A stretch of 7,116 nucleotides of DNA from Gammaproteobacteria bacterium (GCA_003529705.1 DPVA01000210.1:1-7116), one strand, 5' to 3'; counted from the stretch's first letter, positions 1-7,056 are shown. Notes: generated by a model from the letters alone, not told the origin. Program-made: numbers and translations.

Positions 1-102
1 TAGCTCTGCCAGATATTCGACTGGGGAAAGAGTGCGCGCCCTAAATCGCTCCAAAACATCGAAAGCAGGCAGATAACAGAGTCCTAGATCAGTAGAAGAC
101 AT
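1..102 (-). CDS. Amidase-signature family protein, N-terminal fragment cut by the window edge
   Basis: This is an open frame of 34 codons running off the left edge, beginning [17 protein letters not shown]. The stretch [15 protein letters not shown] followed by [12 protein letters not shown] resembles the N-terminal helix region of amidase-signature enzymes (GatA/amidase family), which typically read like 'ATELLRRFRSGELSPVEV'. The catalytic Ser-Ser-Lys region would lie beyond the window, so activity and substrate cannot be judged. The ATG at 102 is well supported because an in-frame TGA lies two codons upstream (106-108). The ribosome binding site is unclear: GAGG sits only one base from the ATG, and a GGGG lies 8 bases upstream. 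The gene is in the same direction as the tRNA pair, 58 bases after tRNA-Arg, with no obvious terminator between. It could instead be the GatA subunit itself, but the short N-terminus suits a generic amidase better. Confidence 0.62.
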   Translation of the reverse strand, partial: MSSTDLGLCYLPAFDVLERFRARTLSPVEYLAEL

Positions 103-160
103 ACCTCAAACCCCGATAGAACAGACCTCACTAACAGAGTCCACTAAAACCTCACCAATA

Positions 161-237
161 TGGCGCGCCCGGAGAGATTCGAACTCCCGACCTCATGGTT
201 CGTAGCCATGCACTCTATCCAACTGAGCTACGGGCGC
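161..237 (-). tRNA. tRNA-Arg (anticodon ACG)
   Basis: A complete cloverleaf can be drawn on the minus strand. The 7-bp acceptor stem GCGCCCG (237-231) pairs with CGGGCGC (171-165), followed by discriminator G (164) and an encoded CCA (163-161). The anticodon stem CATGG/CCATG encloses the loop CTACGAA, with ACG at 203-201. The T arm is GGGAG-TTCGAAT-CTCTC with one G-U pair. This tRNA reads CGU and, after A34-to-inosine editing by TadA, also CGC and CGA. It lies directly after tRNA-Ser(GCU), as argV follows serV downstream of csrA in E. coli. Only one Arg copy is seen, whereas E. coli has four in tandem. Confidence 0.97.
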
Positions 238-245
238 GTACTGCG

Positions 246-281
246 AAAGGCCCGCGATTCTACCATGTGGATCGGGCCTTT
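246..281. other. Perfect 9-bp inverted repeat between the two tRNA genes
   Basis: AAAGGCCCG (246-254) is exactly complementary to CGGGCCTTT (273-281), separated by 18 bases. Read on the plus strand the stem ends in TTTT followed by ATCT. Read on the minus strand it ends in TTT followed by CGC. It could be a weak terminator in either direction, or a processing hairpin in a tRNA-Ser/tRNA-Arg precursor. The short U tract on the minus side makes strong termination before tRNA-Arg unlikely. Its function is inferred only. Confidence 0.5.
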
Positions 282-292
282 TATCTCTGAGA

Positions 293-387
<95 letters not shown>

Positions 388-416
388 GATGGTCTGGAAT
401 CAGACGATCGCGTCGA

Positions 417-444
417 AGTTTATCACTGCTGAACTACGTCTCAA
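417..444 (-). promoter_or_regulatory. Probable sigma-70 promoter for the tRNA-Ser/tRNA-Arg transcript
   Basis: On the minus strand TTGAGA (444-439, 5 of 6 to TTGACA) is followed after 16 bases by TAAACT (422-417). A TG one base before the -10 box makes an extended -10. Initiation would fall near 410, about 22 bases before the mature tRNA-Ser. The sequence just after the -10 box is GC-rich (CGACGCG), a feature known from stringently controlled stable-RNA promoters. A short hairpin GTCTG-ATTC-CAGAC (405-392) lies in the leader. This is a motif match only. Confidence 0.5.
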
Positions 445-463
445 AGAACCTGACGCGGCCAGG
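443..463 (-). terminator. Possible Rho-independent terminator after csrA
   Basis: On the minus strand the 15 bases from 463 to 449 fold as a 6-bp stem with a 3-base loop (CCTGGC/GTCAGG, one G-U pair) and are followed by TTCTTT (448-443). It begins 15 bases after the csrA stop codon. The stem is short and the U tract interrupted, so termination may be partial. The U tract overlaps the -35 box of the tRNA promoter candidate. Confidence 0.45.
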
Positions 464-478
464 GGACTGGATCAAATG

Positions 479-685
479 TCAGTTGCTGTGGGACTCGGGT
501 TCAGTACCGTCATCAGAGAGTGGCGACGTGGATGAGTGGTCCAGAATCTCCTCACGATGGATGGCTACGTCTCTTGGTGCATTTATACCTATCCGGACCT
601 GGCCGCCTCGAAGACCAAGAACCGTGACCTCTATGTCATCACCAATTTTCAGGGTTTCACCAACCCGACGAGTCAATATAAGCAT
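479..685 (-). CDS. csrA: Carbon storage regulator CsrA (RsmA), RNA-binding translational regulator
   Basis: This 68-residue protein starts [15 protein letters not shown] and matches CsrA almost throughout its core. CsrA is a small homodimer that binds GGA motifs in mRNA leaders, usually blocking ribosome access, and controls carbon storage, motility and biofilm genes. The RNA-contact residues known from the family are present: L4, R6 and R7 on the first strand, and R44 in VAIHREEI. The C-terminal tail after residue 48 is acidic and Ser-rich (ending [12 protein letters not shown]) and differs from the E. coli tail, as is usual. I chose the ATG at 685 because the family begins MLILTRR and GGAGG lies 8 bases upstream; an in-frame GTG at 700 overlaps that binding site. 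It is 55 bases downstream of lysC and may be cotranscribed with it. The start region resembles a CsrA target. Confidence 0.97.
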   Translation of the reverse strand: MLILTRRVGETLKIGDDIEVTVLGLRGGQVRIGINAPRDVAIHREEILDHSSTSPLSDDGTEPESHSN

Positions 686-698
686 CCCTGTAACCTCC
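682..698 (-). promoter_or_regulatory. csrA ribosome binding site and overlapping candidate CsrA-binding site
   Basis: GGAGG (698-694) is a strong Shine-Dalgarno sequence 8 bases before the csrA ATG. The next bases, 693-682, read UUACAGGGAUGC in RNA. They match the in-vitro-selected CsrA consensus RUACARGGAUGU at 10 of 12 positions, with the core ACARGGAUG fully matched and the AUG being the csrA start codon. A second GGA lies inside the Shine-Dalgarno sequence, 11 bases away. Both would be occluded by a bound CsrA dimer, so translational autoregulation is inferred. Confidence 0.6.
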
Positions 699-740
699 AC
701 CTTGAATTTACAAAGTAGCCAACAACCTTATGCTCAGGTA

Positions 741-1256
741 TCAGGCTTCTTCCGCTTCCGTCAGTTTTTCTTCGACACCTTCCCCTTCCAGTTCGAAGGC
801 CTTATGTAGTGCCCGAACCGCAAGCTCAAGGTACTTGTCGTTAACACCGACCGAAATCTTAATCTCCGACGTCGAAATCAGCTCAATGTTGATGCCCTCT
901 GTCGCCAGGGTTTCAAACATCTTAGCCGCCACGCCGGAGTGCGAGCGCATGCCAACACCGACAATCGCAATCTTCGCCAACGTATCGTCCCCAACCACAT
1001 CACGTGCGTTGAGCTCTTCTGCAATCTTGTTAAGTAGCCGCATTGCCTCGGGGTACTCACTGCGATTAACAGTAAAGGTCAAGTCAGTTGTACCGTCCTG
1101 AGCAACGTTCTGAATGATCATATCGATATTGAGATGCGCCGCTGAGATCGGACCAAAAATTCGTGAAGCGACTCCAGGTTGATCAGGCACACCCCGAATC
1201 GTTACCTTCGCCTCATCACGGTTGTACGCGATTCCGGCGATTAATGGCTGTTCCAT
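741..1256 (-). CDS. Candidate internal in-frame start: aspartokinase beta (regulatory) subunit
   Basis: Inside lysC, in the same frame, an ATG at 1256 (codon 258) is preceded by GAGG (1268-1265) with an 8-base spacer, a better ribosome binding site than that of lysC itself. The product would be 171 residues, starting [18 protein letters not shown], and would contain just the two ACT domains. In Bacillus subtilis and Corynebacterium glutamicum, lysC makes such a beta subunit from an internal start. From memory, the Corynebacterium beta subunit starts at the equivalent site (a Met-Glu followed by a similar segment ending EAKVT). That this organism uses it is inferred. Confidence 0.5.
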   Translation of the reverse strand: MEQPLIAGIAYNRDEAKVTIRGVPDQPGVASRIFGPISAAHLNIDMIIQNVAQDGTTDLTFTVNRSEYPEAMRLLNKIAEELNARDVVGDDTLAKIAIVGVGMRSHSGVAAKMFETLATEGINIELISTSEIKISVGVNDKYLELAVRALHKAFELEGEGVEEKLTEAEEA

Positions 1257-2027
1257 GTCACTTACCTCATGAGTAATTAACGTGCCCGGACCATTCTCAA
1301 AAGAGGATAGCACCCGAAGCGGCACACGGTATTTTCCGGCAAACTCAACGGAGCGTGTCTGCAGAACCTTCGCACCCTGGCTCGCGAGTTCCAGCATCTC
1401 TTCAACCGTAATTCGGTCCAGGCGCCTCGCCTCGGGAACAATACGGGGATCAGTGGTGTATACCCCATCGACATCGGTATAAATACGGCACTCGTTGGCC
1501 TGAAGAGCGGCAGCCATGGCGACCGCCGTGATGTCCGAGCCACCACGACCGAGCGTCGTAATGTTTCCTTCCTCATCAACTCCTTGAAAACCGGCGACCA
1601 CCACCACACGATCATTTTCCAGATCATCACGGACCCGGACAGCGTCGATATCAAGAATCCGTGCTTTACCGTGGACATTATCCGTCAGGATCTGGACCTG
1701 GCCGCCAGTATAGGAACGGGCATCAATGCCCCGCTTGTTAAGAGCCATTGACAACAGTGCGATCGTGACCTGTTCGCCGGTCGAAACCAGAACATCCATT
1801 TCCCGTGCTTGGGCATCCGGGTCAATCTCTTTGGCTAACCCCAGCAGCCGGTTAGTCTCTCCCGCCATTGCGGACACCACTACAACCAGGCGCTCGCCCT
1901 TCTGATGGCTCGCGCTTACACGGTCTGCTACCGCGTTGATCCGCTCGACGGATCCGACGGACGTTCCGCCATATTTTTCAACTGCTAGGAACATATTACT
2001 GATATGACTCGCGATCGGGGCGCGCAT
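741..2027 (-). CDS. lysC: Aspartokinase (aspartate kinase), LysC type with two ACT domains
   Basis: This enzyme phosphorylates L-aspartate with ATP, the first step to lysine, threonine, methionine and diaminopimelate. The kinase domain covers about residues 14-245, with KYGGTSVG at 18-25, [12 protein letters not shown] at 48-59, STGEQ at 82-86 and TTLGRGGSD at 157-165. Two ACT regulatory domains follow (about 275-345 and 350-415), beginning [12 protein letters not shown] and [14 protein letters not shown]. Length (428) fits the single-enzyme Pseudomonas/Corynebacterium class of about 410-420 residues, usually inhibited by lysine plus threonine; there is no homoserine dehydrogenase fusion. The start is uncertain. 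ATG 2027 has AGG 4 bases upstream and is used here, but ATG 1994 ([10 protein letters not shown]) fits the family N-terminus better and would give 417 residues with a poor ribosome binding site. It lies 51 bases after alaS, between alaS and csrA as in Pseudomonas. Confidence 0.95.
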   Translation of the reverse strand: MRAPIASHISNMFLAVEKYGGTSVGSVERINAVADRVSASHQKGERLVVVVSAMAGETNRLLGLAKEIDPDAQAREMDVLVSTGEQVTIALLSMALNKRGIDARSYTGGQVQILTDNVHGKARILDIDAVRVRDDLENDRVVVVAGFQGVDEEGNITTLGRGGSDITAVAMAAALQANECRIYTDVDGVYTTDPRIVPEARRLDRITVEEMLELASQGAKVLQTRSVEFAGKYRVPLRVLSSFENGPGTLITHEVSDMEQPLIAGIAYNRDEAKVTIRGVPDQPGVASRIFGPISAAHLNIDMIIQNVAQDGTTDLTFTVNRSEYPEAMRLLNKIAEELNARDVVGDDTLAKIAIVGVGMRSHSGVAAKMFETLATEGINIELISTSEIKISVGVNDKYLELAVRALHKAFELEGEGVEEKLTEAEEA

Positions 2028-2045
2028 TAAACCTGTTTTATTGGG

Positions 2046-2061
2046 CGAGGTAAAGCCCTCG
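2046..2061 (-). other. Small hairpin in the alaS-lysC gap
   Basis: CGAGG and CCTCG form a 5-bp stem around a 6-base loop in the 51-base gap before lysC. No U tract follows on the minus strand, so it is not a Rho-independent terminator. The gap is far too short for a lysine riboswitch. Its role is unknown and it may be fortuitous. Confidence 0.3.
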
Positions 2062-2078
2062 GGGAAATCAGTCGATTC

Positions 2079-4676
2079 TCAGCGAGAAGACAACCAGTTT
2101 GGCACTTCGGCAAGCGCTTCATCCAGTCCTGTAATATCCCCACCCCCACCCTGCGCGGAATCGGCCCGACCTCCGCCCTTGCCACCCACTTTGGCCGCGA
2201 GCTCCCCGACCAGTTCTCCCGCATGACAGCGATCGGTAAGGTCTTTACTGACTCCCACCATTAACGTTGCCTTGCTATCCTGTACACCTCCAAGAACTAC
2301 CACCGCCGAACCCAGCCGATCCCTTAGCCGGTCCATCATTGCCCGAAGCCCTTTGATGTCGACGTCGTCATATCGTTTGACCAGCAGACGTATCCCGTTA
2401 ACTTCCTGAGAATCGCTCACAGGATCATCACCGGAGCCGCCGGCCGCCAGTTGGCCCTGGAGCTGCTCGACCTTGCGCTCAAGTTCGCGAACTCGGGTCG
2501 CGAGGCTGGCTGCGCGCTCTTCCAGATCGGTCCGCCCAGTCTTAAGTCTCGTTGCCAGCCGGCTTAATGTCGCGCTCTCGTCTACGCCATACTGATACGC
2601 TGCCTCTCCCGTTAATGCTTCGACCCGACGGACGCCGGCTGCAATACCGCTTTCCGAGGTGATCCGTAAGGTGCCGATATCTCCTGTTCGGCGTACATGA
2701 GTTCCTCCGCAAAGCTCAAGCGAGAATTCTCCCATCGACACCACCCGCACCTCATCTTCATACCGTTCACCAAAGAGCGCAGCAGCGCCCTCAGCCCGAG
2801 CCGCTTCAAGATCCATCAGACGGGTACCAACATCGTCGTTGGCCCGGACCTGCTGATTCACCAGCCGTTCCACCTCATCAATCTGCGCTGCCGACATGGC
2901 TTCACCGTGAGAAAAATCAAATCGCAGCCGCTCATAGTCAACCAAAGAGCCTTTTTGCTGAACATGGGTGCCGAGCACTTCCCTTAGTGCCGCGTGCAGT
3001 AGGTGGGTAGCGGAGTGATTGGCCGCGGTAGCACTTCGACAGTCAGCATTGACCTCGGCTGTGATCTTCGCTCCTTTCGTCAGCGAGCCCAGAGTCATCC
3101 TGCCGGCGTGGCCAATGACTTTATGTGCAAGGAAATGCACCTCGGACACCTCAAACGCGCCGCCAGCCCAGGTCAATACACCCTTATCCCCAACCTGTCC
3201 GCCACTCTCTGCATAAAACGGTGTCTGGTCAAGAATCACCAGACCTTGTTCCCCATTCTCTATCGCTTCGACTTCAGCATCATCCGTCACGAGCGAGAGA
3301 ACCGTGGCACTGCCGTCGAGGCCATCGTAGCCCGTGAAATCTGTTCGTTCCTCAACACTGACCCTGGCGACCCCTTCCCTACGAAACTGACTCGCGGCAC
3401 GGGCCCGATCCCTTTGGCCGGCCATGGCCTGCTCAAAACCTTCCATGTCGACACTCAGGCCACGCTCCCGTGCATAATCGGCTGTGAGATCAGCGGGAAA
3501 ACCAAAAGTATCGTAGAGTCGGAAGGTAAGCTCGCCTGGAATCACTGTTCCCGAAAGATCATCAAGCCCCTGCTCGAGAATACGCAGGCCCTGGTCCAGT
3601 GTCTGCGCAAAGCGTTCCCCCTCAACCGCCAATGTCTCTTCCACCCGCTGCTGGGCCTTAACGAGTTCCGGACAGGCCTCGCCCATTTCCTCGACCAGCG
3701 AGGCAACCAGCTTATGCATGAAGGGGCCAGATGCACCCGCCTGATAGCCATGGCGAATCGCACGACGAACGATACGGCGCAACACATAACCACGACCCTC
3801 GTTAGATGGGACCACTCCATCCGCAACCAGGAACGCACTGGAGCGAATATGGTCTGCGATCACCCGTAACGATGTGTTGTTAAGGTCGTTACAGCCGGTA
3901 ACCTCACCTGCTGCCTTAATCAATGCAACAAAAAGATCGGTCTCGTAGTTGCTATGCACCCCCTGCAGAACAGCCGCGAGGCGTTCGAGGCCCATCCCCG
4001 TATCCACCGATGGCTTGGGTAAAGGCGCATCGTGACCTTCTGCATCACGATTGAATTGCATGAAGACGAGATTCCAGATCTCAACATAACGATCACCGTC
4101 GGCATCGGGAGATCCCGGCGGACCACCTTCAACCTCAGGACCATGATCATAAAAAATCTCACTGCAGGGTCCACACGGACCAGTATCACCCATAGCCCAG
4201 AAGTTATCGCTCGCACCGATCCGGGCAAAACGCTCAGAGGGAACCCCGATTTCGCCAAGCCAGATATCTGCCGCTTCGTCGTCTTCTTCAAAGACCGTCA
4301 CCCAAAGTTTTTCCGCTGGCAGGCCGTAACCTTCAGTCAGGAGTGTCCAAGCATGCTCGATCGCCTGGAGCTTAAAGTAATCACCAAAACTGAAATTACC
4401 GAGCATTTCGAAAAATGTGTGATGTCGGGCGGTATAACCGACGTTATCAAGGTCATTATGTTTGCCGCCGGCCCGCACGCAGCGTTGGGCGGTGACCGCC
4501 CGGTGATAGGATCTCTTCTCCTGACCAAGAAACACGTCCTTGAACTGCACCATCCCCGCATTGGTAAACAGCAGCGTGGGATCGTTATGAGGCACCAACG
4601 GACTGCTTGGTACGATTTCGTGCCCATTTGCAGCGAAATAATCCAGAAATTGCTTTCTTATGTCCCGGGTCTTCAT
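2079..4676 (-). CDS. alaS: Alanyl-tRNA synthetase AlaRS
   Basis: This enzyme charges tRNA-Ala with alanine and hydrolyses mischarged Ser- and Gly-tRNA-Ala in the cytoplasm. The 865 residues are close to the 876 of E. coli. The class II catalytic domain fills about residues 1-440, with [20 protein letters not shown] near the start, [11 protein letters not shown] at 71 and [18 protein letters not shown] at 84. The editing domain carries the zinc ligands HSATH (H554, H558) and CGGTH (C656, H660). A coiled linker follows (about 720-745), then the C-Ala domain ending in a Gly-rich [17 protein letters not shown], where the family more often has RPDMAQ. I chose ATG 4676 because proteins of this family begin MKTxxIRxxFLDYF. 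The frame stays open to 4772, but that start would overlap recX by 37 bases and add 32 unrelated residues. The ribosome binding site is weak (GAAG close to the ATG). Confidence 0.98.
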   Translation of the reverse strand: MKTRDIRKQFLDYFAANGHEIVPSSPLVPHNDPTLLFTNAGMVQFKDVFLGQEKRSYHRAVTAQRCVRAGGKHNDLDNVGYTARHHTFFEMLGNFSFGDYFKLQAIEHAWTLLTEGYGLPAEKLWVTVFEEDDEAADIWLGEIGVPSERFARIGASDNFWAMGDTGPCGPCSEIFYDHGPEVEGGPPGSPDADGDRYVEIWNLVFMQFNRDAEGHDAPLPKPSVDTGMGLERLAAVLQGVHSNYETDLFVALIKAAGEVTGCNDLNNTSLRVIADHIRSSAFLVADGVVPSNEGRGYVLRRIVRRAIRHGYQAGASGPFMHKLVASLVEEMGEACPELVKAQQRVEETLAVEGERFAQTLDQGLRILEQGLDDLSGTVIPGELTFRLYDTFGFPADLTADYARERGLSVDMEGFEQAMAGQRDRARAASQFRREGVARVSVEERTDFTGYDGLDGSATVLSLVTDDAEVEAIENGEQGLVILDQTPFYAESGGQVGDKGVLTWAGGAFEVSEVHFLAHKVIGHAGRMTLGSLTKGAKITAEVNADCRSATAANHSATHLLHAALREVLGTHVQQKGSLVDYERLRFDFSHGEAMSAAQIDEVERLVNQQVRANDDVGTRLMDLEAARAEGAAALFGERYEDEVRVVSMGEFSLELCGGTHVRRTGDIGTLRITSESGIAAGVRRVEALTGEAAYQYGVDESATLSRLATRLKTGRTDLEERAASLATRVRELERKVEQLQGQLAAGGSGDDPVSDSQEVNGIRLLVKRYDDVDIKGLRAMMDRLRDRLGSAVVVLGGVQDSKATLMVGVSKDLTDRCHAGELVGELAAKVGGKGGGRADSAQGGGGDITGLDEALAEVPNWLSSR

Positions 4677-4700
4677 TTTCTTCAGCGACAGAACATCACG

Positions 4701-4716
4701 GTCCGGTAAACCAGAC
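4701..4716 (-). other. Hairpin in the recX-alaS gap
   Basis: On the minus strand GTCTGG-TTTA-CCGGAC forms a 6-bp stem with one G-U pair and a 4-base loop, 24 bases before the alaS ATG. There is no U tract, so it is not a terminator. It could influence alaS translation or mRNA stability. No AlaRS-specific control element can be recognised. Confidence 0.35.
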
Positions 4717-4735
4717 AGCGGGTGAAAACCTGATT

Positions 4736-5206
4736 TTAACCGGGACTTTGCCATTCGCCGAGCACTTGGCAAATGGTGTCCGTATCGAACCCTCGGCGCT
4801 GCAGATACGAAGCCCGGCGAGCCCAGTCCCTGTAGTCCTGAATCACAGGGTCCGGAAATCGGCTGGAATGCTTGGCGGATGCGATTTCGATCCAGGAGAC
4901 TTCCACCTCAACCAGGAGGCTATCAATAATCTCCGGGGCTACATTACGTTTGCGCAATTCCTGACGAATATACGCCGGGCCGTAGCCTGCCTTTGCGCGG
5001 TGAGAAATAAGCGCCTGCGCATAGCGCACGTCCGAAAGTTCATTACGCGCACACAACTCATCGAGCACCTGATCTACGAGAGATCTTTTAAAACCTCTCT
5101 GAATCAGTTTTTCTTGTAACTCACCGCGACTGTGCTCACGCCGCACGAGCAGGCTGAGCGCCTTGTCGCGGACCTGCACGCGCGGGTCCGCCATGCCGTC
5201 AATCAT
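4736..5206 (-). CDS. recX: RecA regulatory protein RecX
   Basis: RecX binds RecA filaments and modulates, usually inhibits, recombinase and coprotease activity. The 156 residues are near the 166 of E. coli. Recognisable family features are [21 protein letters not shown] at about 19-39, where RR-HS-EL-KL-RG is the typical first repeat, and [16 protein letters not shown] at about 74-89, matching the G-G-I-EL-RG second repeat; a third helical repeat follows ([16 protein letters not shown]). The gene starts 14 bases after the recA stop, so cotranscription and translational coupling with recA are likely. No good Shine-Dalgarno sequence precedes the ATG at 5206; an alternative ATG at 5194 would remove four residues. 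It ends 59 bases before alaS. Confidence 0.93.
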   Translation of the reverse strand: MIDGMADPRVQVRDKALSLLVRREHSRGELQEKLIQRGFKRSLVDQVLDELCARNELSDVRYAQALISHRAKAGYGPAYIRQELRKRNVAPEIIDSLLVEVEVSWIEIASAKHSSRFPDPVIQDYRDWARRASYLQRRGFDTDTICQVLGEWQSPG

Positions 5207-5220
5207 AGCGATCTGGCGGT

Positions 5221-6288
5221 CTATGCCTCTTCTGTTCCAGACTCAGGTTCGGATTCCGCCGCAACATCGGCGCCAGCCTCTAGCCGGTTACCGGCCTCAT
5301 TGAGACCCATCTTCTGGCGGACCAGAATTTCGATCTCCGATGACGTATCAGGATGTTCTCTCAGAAATTCGCGAACATTATCCCTGCCCTGGCCGATTCG
5401 CTCGCCGTTATAAGAGTACCAGGCACCGGATTTCTCAACGAGCTTATGCTCGACACCCATGTCAATAAGCTCCCCCTCCTTGGAGATACCTTCGTTATAG
5501 AGTATGTCGAACTCACATTTTTGAAACGGGGGTGCCACCTTGTTCTTGACTACCTTGACCCGAGTCTGGTTCCCCAGAATCTCGTCGCCCTTTTTTACAG
5601 CACCGATACGACGGATATCGAGCCGCACCGAAGAGTAAAACTTGAGGGCGTTGCCGCCCGTTGTGGTTTCGGGATTACCGAACATAACCCCGATCTTCAT
5701 ACGGATCTGATTGATAAAGATCACCATGGTATTTGAGCGCTTGATGTTGGCGGTAAGTTTGCGCAGTGCCTGGGACATCAGTCTGGCCTGCAAGCCAACG
5801 TGGTGATCGCCCATTTCCCCTTCGATCTCAGCTTTGGGGGTTAACGCAGCTACAGAATCCACTACAACTACATCAACAGCTGCCGAGCGCACCAGCATAT
5901 CAGCGATTTCGAGCGCCTGCTCACCGGTGTCGGGCTGCGATACCAGGAGATCATCCACCCTCGCACCCAATCGTTCCGCATATACCGGGTCCAGCGCGTG
6001 TTCGGCATCAATAAAAGCGCAGGTGCCGCCAGCCTTCTGGGCCTCGGCAATCACTGAAAGTGTGAGGGTTGTCTTGCCTGAGGATTCCGGGCCATAAATC
6101 TCGACAACACGACCGCGTGGTAACCCGCCGATTCCGAGAGCAATATCGAGTCCGAGTGAGCCAGTCGAGATGCTTTCGATGCTTTGTCCAGCCTGGGCGT
6201 CGCCGAGACGCATTACTGAGCCTTTCCCAAACTGGCGTTCGATCTGCCCGAGAGCTGCGTCTAAGGCCTTCTGCCTGTTCTCATCCAT
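5221..6288 (-). CDS. recA: RecA recombinase
   Basis: RecA is an ATP-dependent DNA strand-exchange protein that also activates LexA self-cleavage in the SOS response. The 355 residues have the normal length. The Walker A motif GPESSGKT is at 66-73, the catalytic glutamate is E96 in DAEHALD, and Walker B VVVVD is at 140-144. The L1 loop region follows ([20 protein letters not shown]), then [22 protein letters not shown], covering the L2 DNA-binding loop. The C-terminal tail is acidic ([11 protein letters not shown]), as usual for a part that restrains DNA binding. No intein or truncation is seen. ATG 6288 has GGAG 6 bases upstream. The gene follows pncC by 139 bases and is linked to recX downstream. 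I found no CTG-N10-CAG LexA site in the upstream gap. Confidence 0.99.
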   Translation of the reverse strand: MDENRQKALDAALGQIERQFGKGSVMRLGDAQAGQSIESISTGSLGLDIALGIGGLPRGRVVEIYGPESSGKTTLTLSVIAEAQKAGGTCAFIDAEHALDPVYAERLGARVDDLLVSQPDTGEQALEIADMLVRSAAVDVVVVDSVAALTPKAEIEGEMGDHHVGLQARLMSQALRKLTANIKRSNTMVIFINQIRMKIGVMFGNPETTTGGNALKFYSSVRLDIRRIGAVKKGDEILGNQTRVKVVKNKVAPPFQKCEFDILYNEGISKEGELIDMGVEHKLVEKSGAWYSYNGERIGQGRDNVREFLREHPDTSSEIEILVRQKMGLNEAGNRLEAGADVAAESEPESGTEEA

Positions 6289-6427
6289 GTGTCACTCCGA
6301 TTAATTGCTGAAATTCTCTGATATGCTGATTTCGTTGACTGCGCATAACCAACGCCCGGCAGATATCTGGATCTAGGGACATTATTTCATAATCCAAATG
6401 ATCAACCCAGCGAACTGCTTCACAAAT
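6289..6427 (-). promoter_or_regulatory. pncC-recA intergenic region, presumed recA promoter without canonical SOS box
   Basis: This 139-base gap should hold the recA promoter. The recA Shine-Dalgarno GGAG is visible just before the ATG. Two palindromes stand out: ATTAT-TTC-ATAAT at 6381-6393 and CAGATATCTG at 6360-6369. TGCTGA occurs twice, at 6306 and 6324, 18 bases apart. I found no convincing -35/-10 pair and no CTG-N10-CAG LexA box. Any of the repeats could be the operator, but this is guesswork. Confidence 0.35.
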
Positions 6428-6931
6428 TCATGCCGGCATGGCCTGAATAAGCCGAACAAGTTCCGAAAGCGCTGTCACCACAGACCGGTAGCGTACTTCG
6501 TCACGATTGCCATGGAAATGAAACCGCTCGGATACGGCATCCGCTCCGGGTAACTGCCAGGCCATGTATACGGTGCCTACAGGCTTTTGATCACTTCCGC
6601 CGCCGGGGCCGGCAATGCCCGTGACCGAAACCGCAACGTCGGCGCCTGTACGCTCAAGCGCCCCTGACACCATCGCCTCGGCCACCTCGGCGCTGACCGC
6701 GCCATGGCGCGAGATCAAGGATCCAGGGACCCCGACGAGCGATTCTTTGGATGCGTTACTGTAAGTAACGAGACCACACTCGAACCAGTCTGAACAGCCA
6801 GCCAGGGAAGTCACCGTTTGGGCGATCCAGCCTCCAGTGCATGATTCGACGGCAGCGAGACGCCAACTCCGATCCAGCAAAATCTCGCCGGCGGTGACAG
6901 CGATTTGCATAAGTTCATCTGATTTGGTCAT
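6428..6931 (-). CDS. pncC: Nicotinamide-nucleotide amidohydrolase PncC (CinA C-terminal domain family)
   Basis: PncC hydrolyses NMN to nicotinate mononucleotide and ammonia, recycling NMN made by NAD-dependent DNA ligase back into NAD synthesis. The 167-residue protein aligns from end to end with the short E. coli form and lacks the N-terminal COG1058 domain of full CinA. Visible motifs are VESCTGGW (28-35, with probable nucleophile S30), VTYSNASK (55-62, with conserved K62), GIAGPGGGS (105-113) and KPVGTVYMAW (116-125). The ATG at 6931 matches the E. coli N-terminus (MTDSELMQ compared with MTKSDELMQ), although no good Shine-Dalgarno sequence precedes it. Older annotations would call it competence/damage-inducible protein CinA, but a role in competence is not supported for this short form. 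It lies directly upstream of recA, as in E. coli. Confidence 0.95.
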   Translation of the reverse strand: MTKSDELMQIAVTAGEILLDRSWRLAAVESCTGGWIAQTVTSLAGCSDWFECGLVTYSNASKESLVGVPGSLISRHGAVSAEVAEAMVSGALERTGADVAVSVTGIAGPGGGSDQKPVGTVYMAWQLPGADAVSERFHFHGNRDEVRYRSVVTALSELVRLIQAMPA

Positions 6932-6974
6932 CTAAAAATAGTATCCACAACTGCCTCGGGCTGTCCTGGCAGGC

Positions 6975-6986
6975 ATTATCATTATC
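6975..6986 (-). promoter_or_regulatory. Tandem GATAAT: candidate -10 element of pncC and partial Fur-box-like motif
   Basis: On the minus strand GATAATGATAAT occurs 44 bases before the pncC ATG. Each hexamer is one base from the -10 consensus TATAAT, but no good -35 box lies 16-18 bases upstream of either. The pair is also identical to the first 12 bases of the classic 19-base Fur box; the remaining bases match poorly, about 14 of 19 in total. The promoter role is more likely than Fur binding. Confidence 0.3.
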
Positions 6987-6991
6987 GAGTA

Positions 6992-7006
6992 GCTCACAGC
7001 GTGAGC
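6992..7006. other. Perfect 6-bp hairpin in the divergent promoter region
   Basis: GCTCAC (6992-6997) and GTGAGC (7001-7006) are exact inverted repeats around AGC. The element lies between the two divergent promoter candidates, at about the -35 position for pncC. A dyad here could be an operator for a dimeric regulator. No U tract follows on either strand, so it is not a terminator. Confidence 0.35.
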
Positions 7007-7025
7007 CCGCAGATCCCTGCCCGAA

Positions 7026-7056
7026 TTGCCAGAAAACCGGACCAGATTTCTATAAT
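7026..7056 (+). promoter_or_regulatory. Probable sigma-70 promoter for the divergent plus-strand gene
   Basis: A perfect TATAAT (7051-7056) is preceded by TTGCCA (7026-7031, 5 of 6 to TTGACA) with a long 19-base spacer. Initiation would fall near 7063, about 19 bases before the ATG at 7082. The long spacer suggests modest strength or an activator. The prediction comes from sequence match only. Confidence 0.45.

Noticed and set aside
479..700. Longer csrA from GTG at 700
   Set aside because: It would begin upstream of, and overlap, the strong GGAGG that serves ATG 685; CsrA proteins begin MLILTRR.
2028..2078. Lysine riboswitch before lysC
   Set aside because: The gap is 51 bases, whereas the lysine riboswitch needs roughly 170; only a small hairpin is present.
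3003..3869. 288-codon plus-strand open frame
   Set aside because: It is antisense to the AlaRS coding region, which matches its family from end to end; the product resembles nothing I recognise.
4032..4709. 225-codon plus-strand open frame
   Set aside because: It is antisense to the AlaRS catalytic domain and has no recognisable motifs.
2079..4772. Longer alaS from 4772
   Set aside because: It adds 32 residues unlike AlaRS and overlaps rec[11 protein letters not shown] at 4676 is the family start.
4607..5119. 170-codon plus-strand open frame
   Set aside because: It is antisense to recX and the alaS start, without family similarity.
7017..7032. CTG-N10-CAG as a LexA (SOS) box
   Set aside because: Only the six outer bases match and the inner bases are CCCGAATTGC rather than AT-rich; such a match is expected once or twice by chance in this window.
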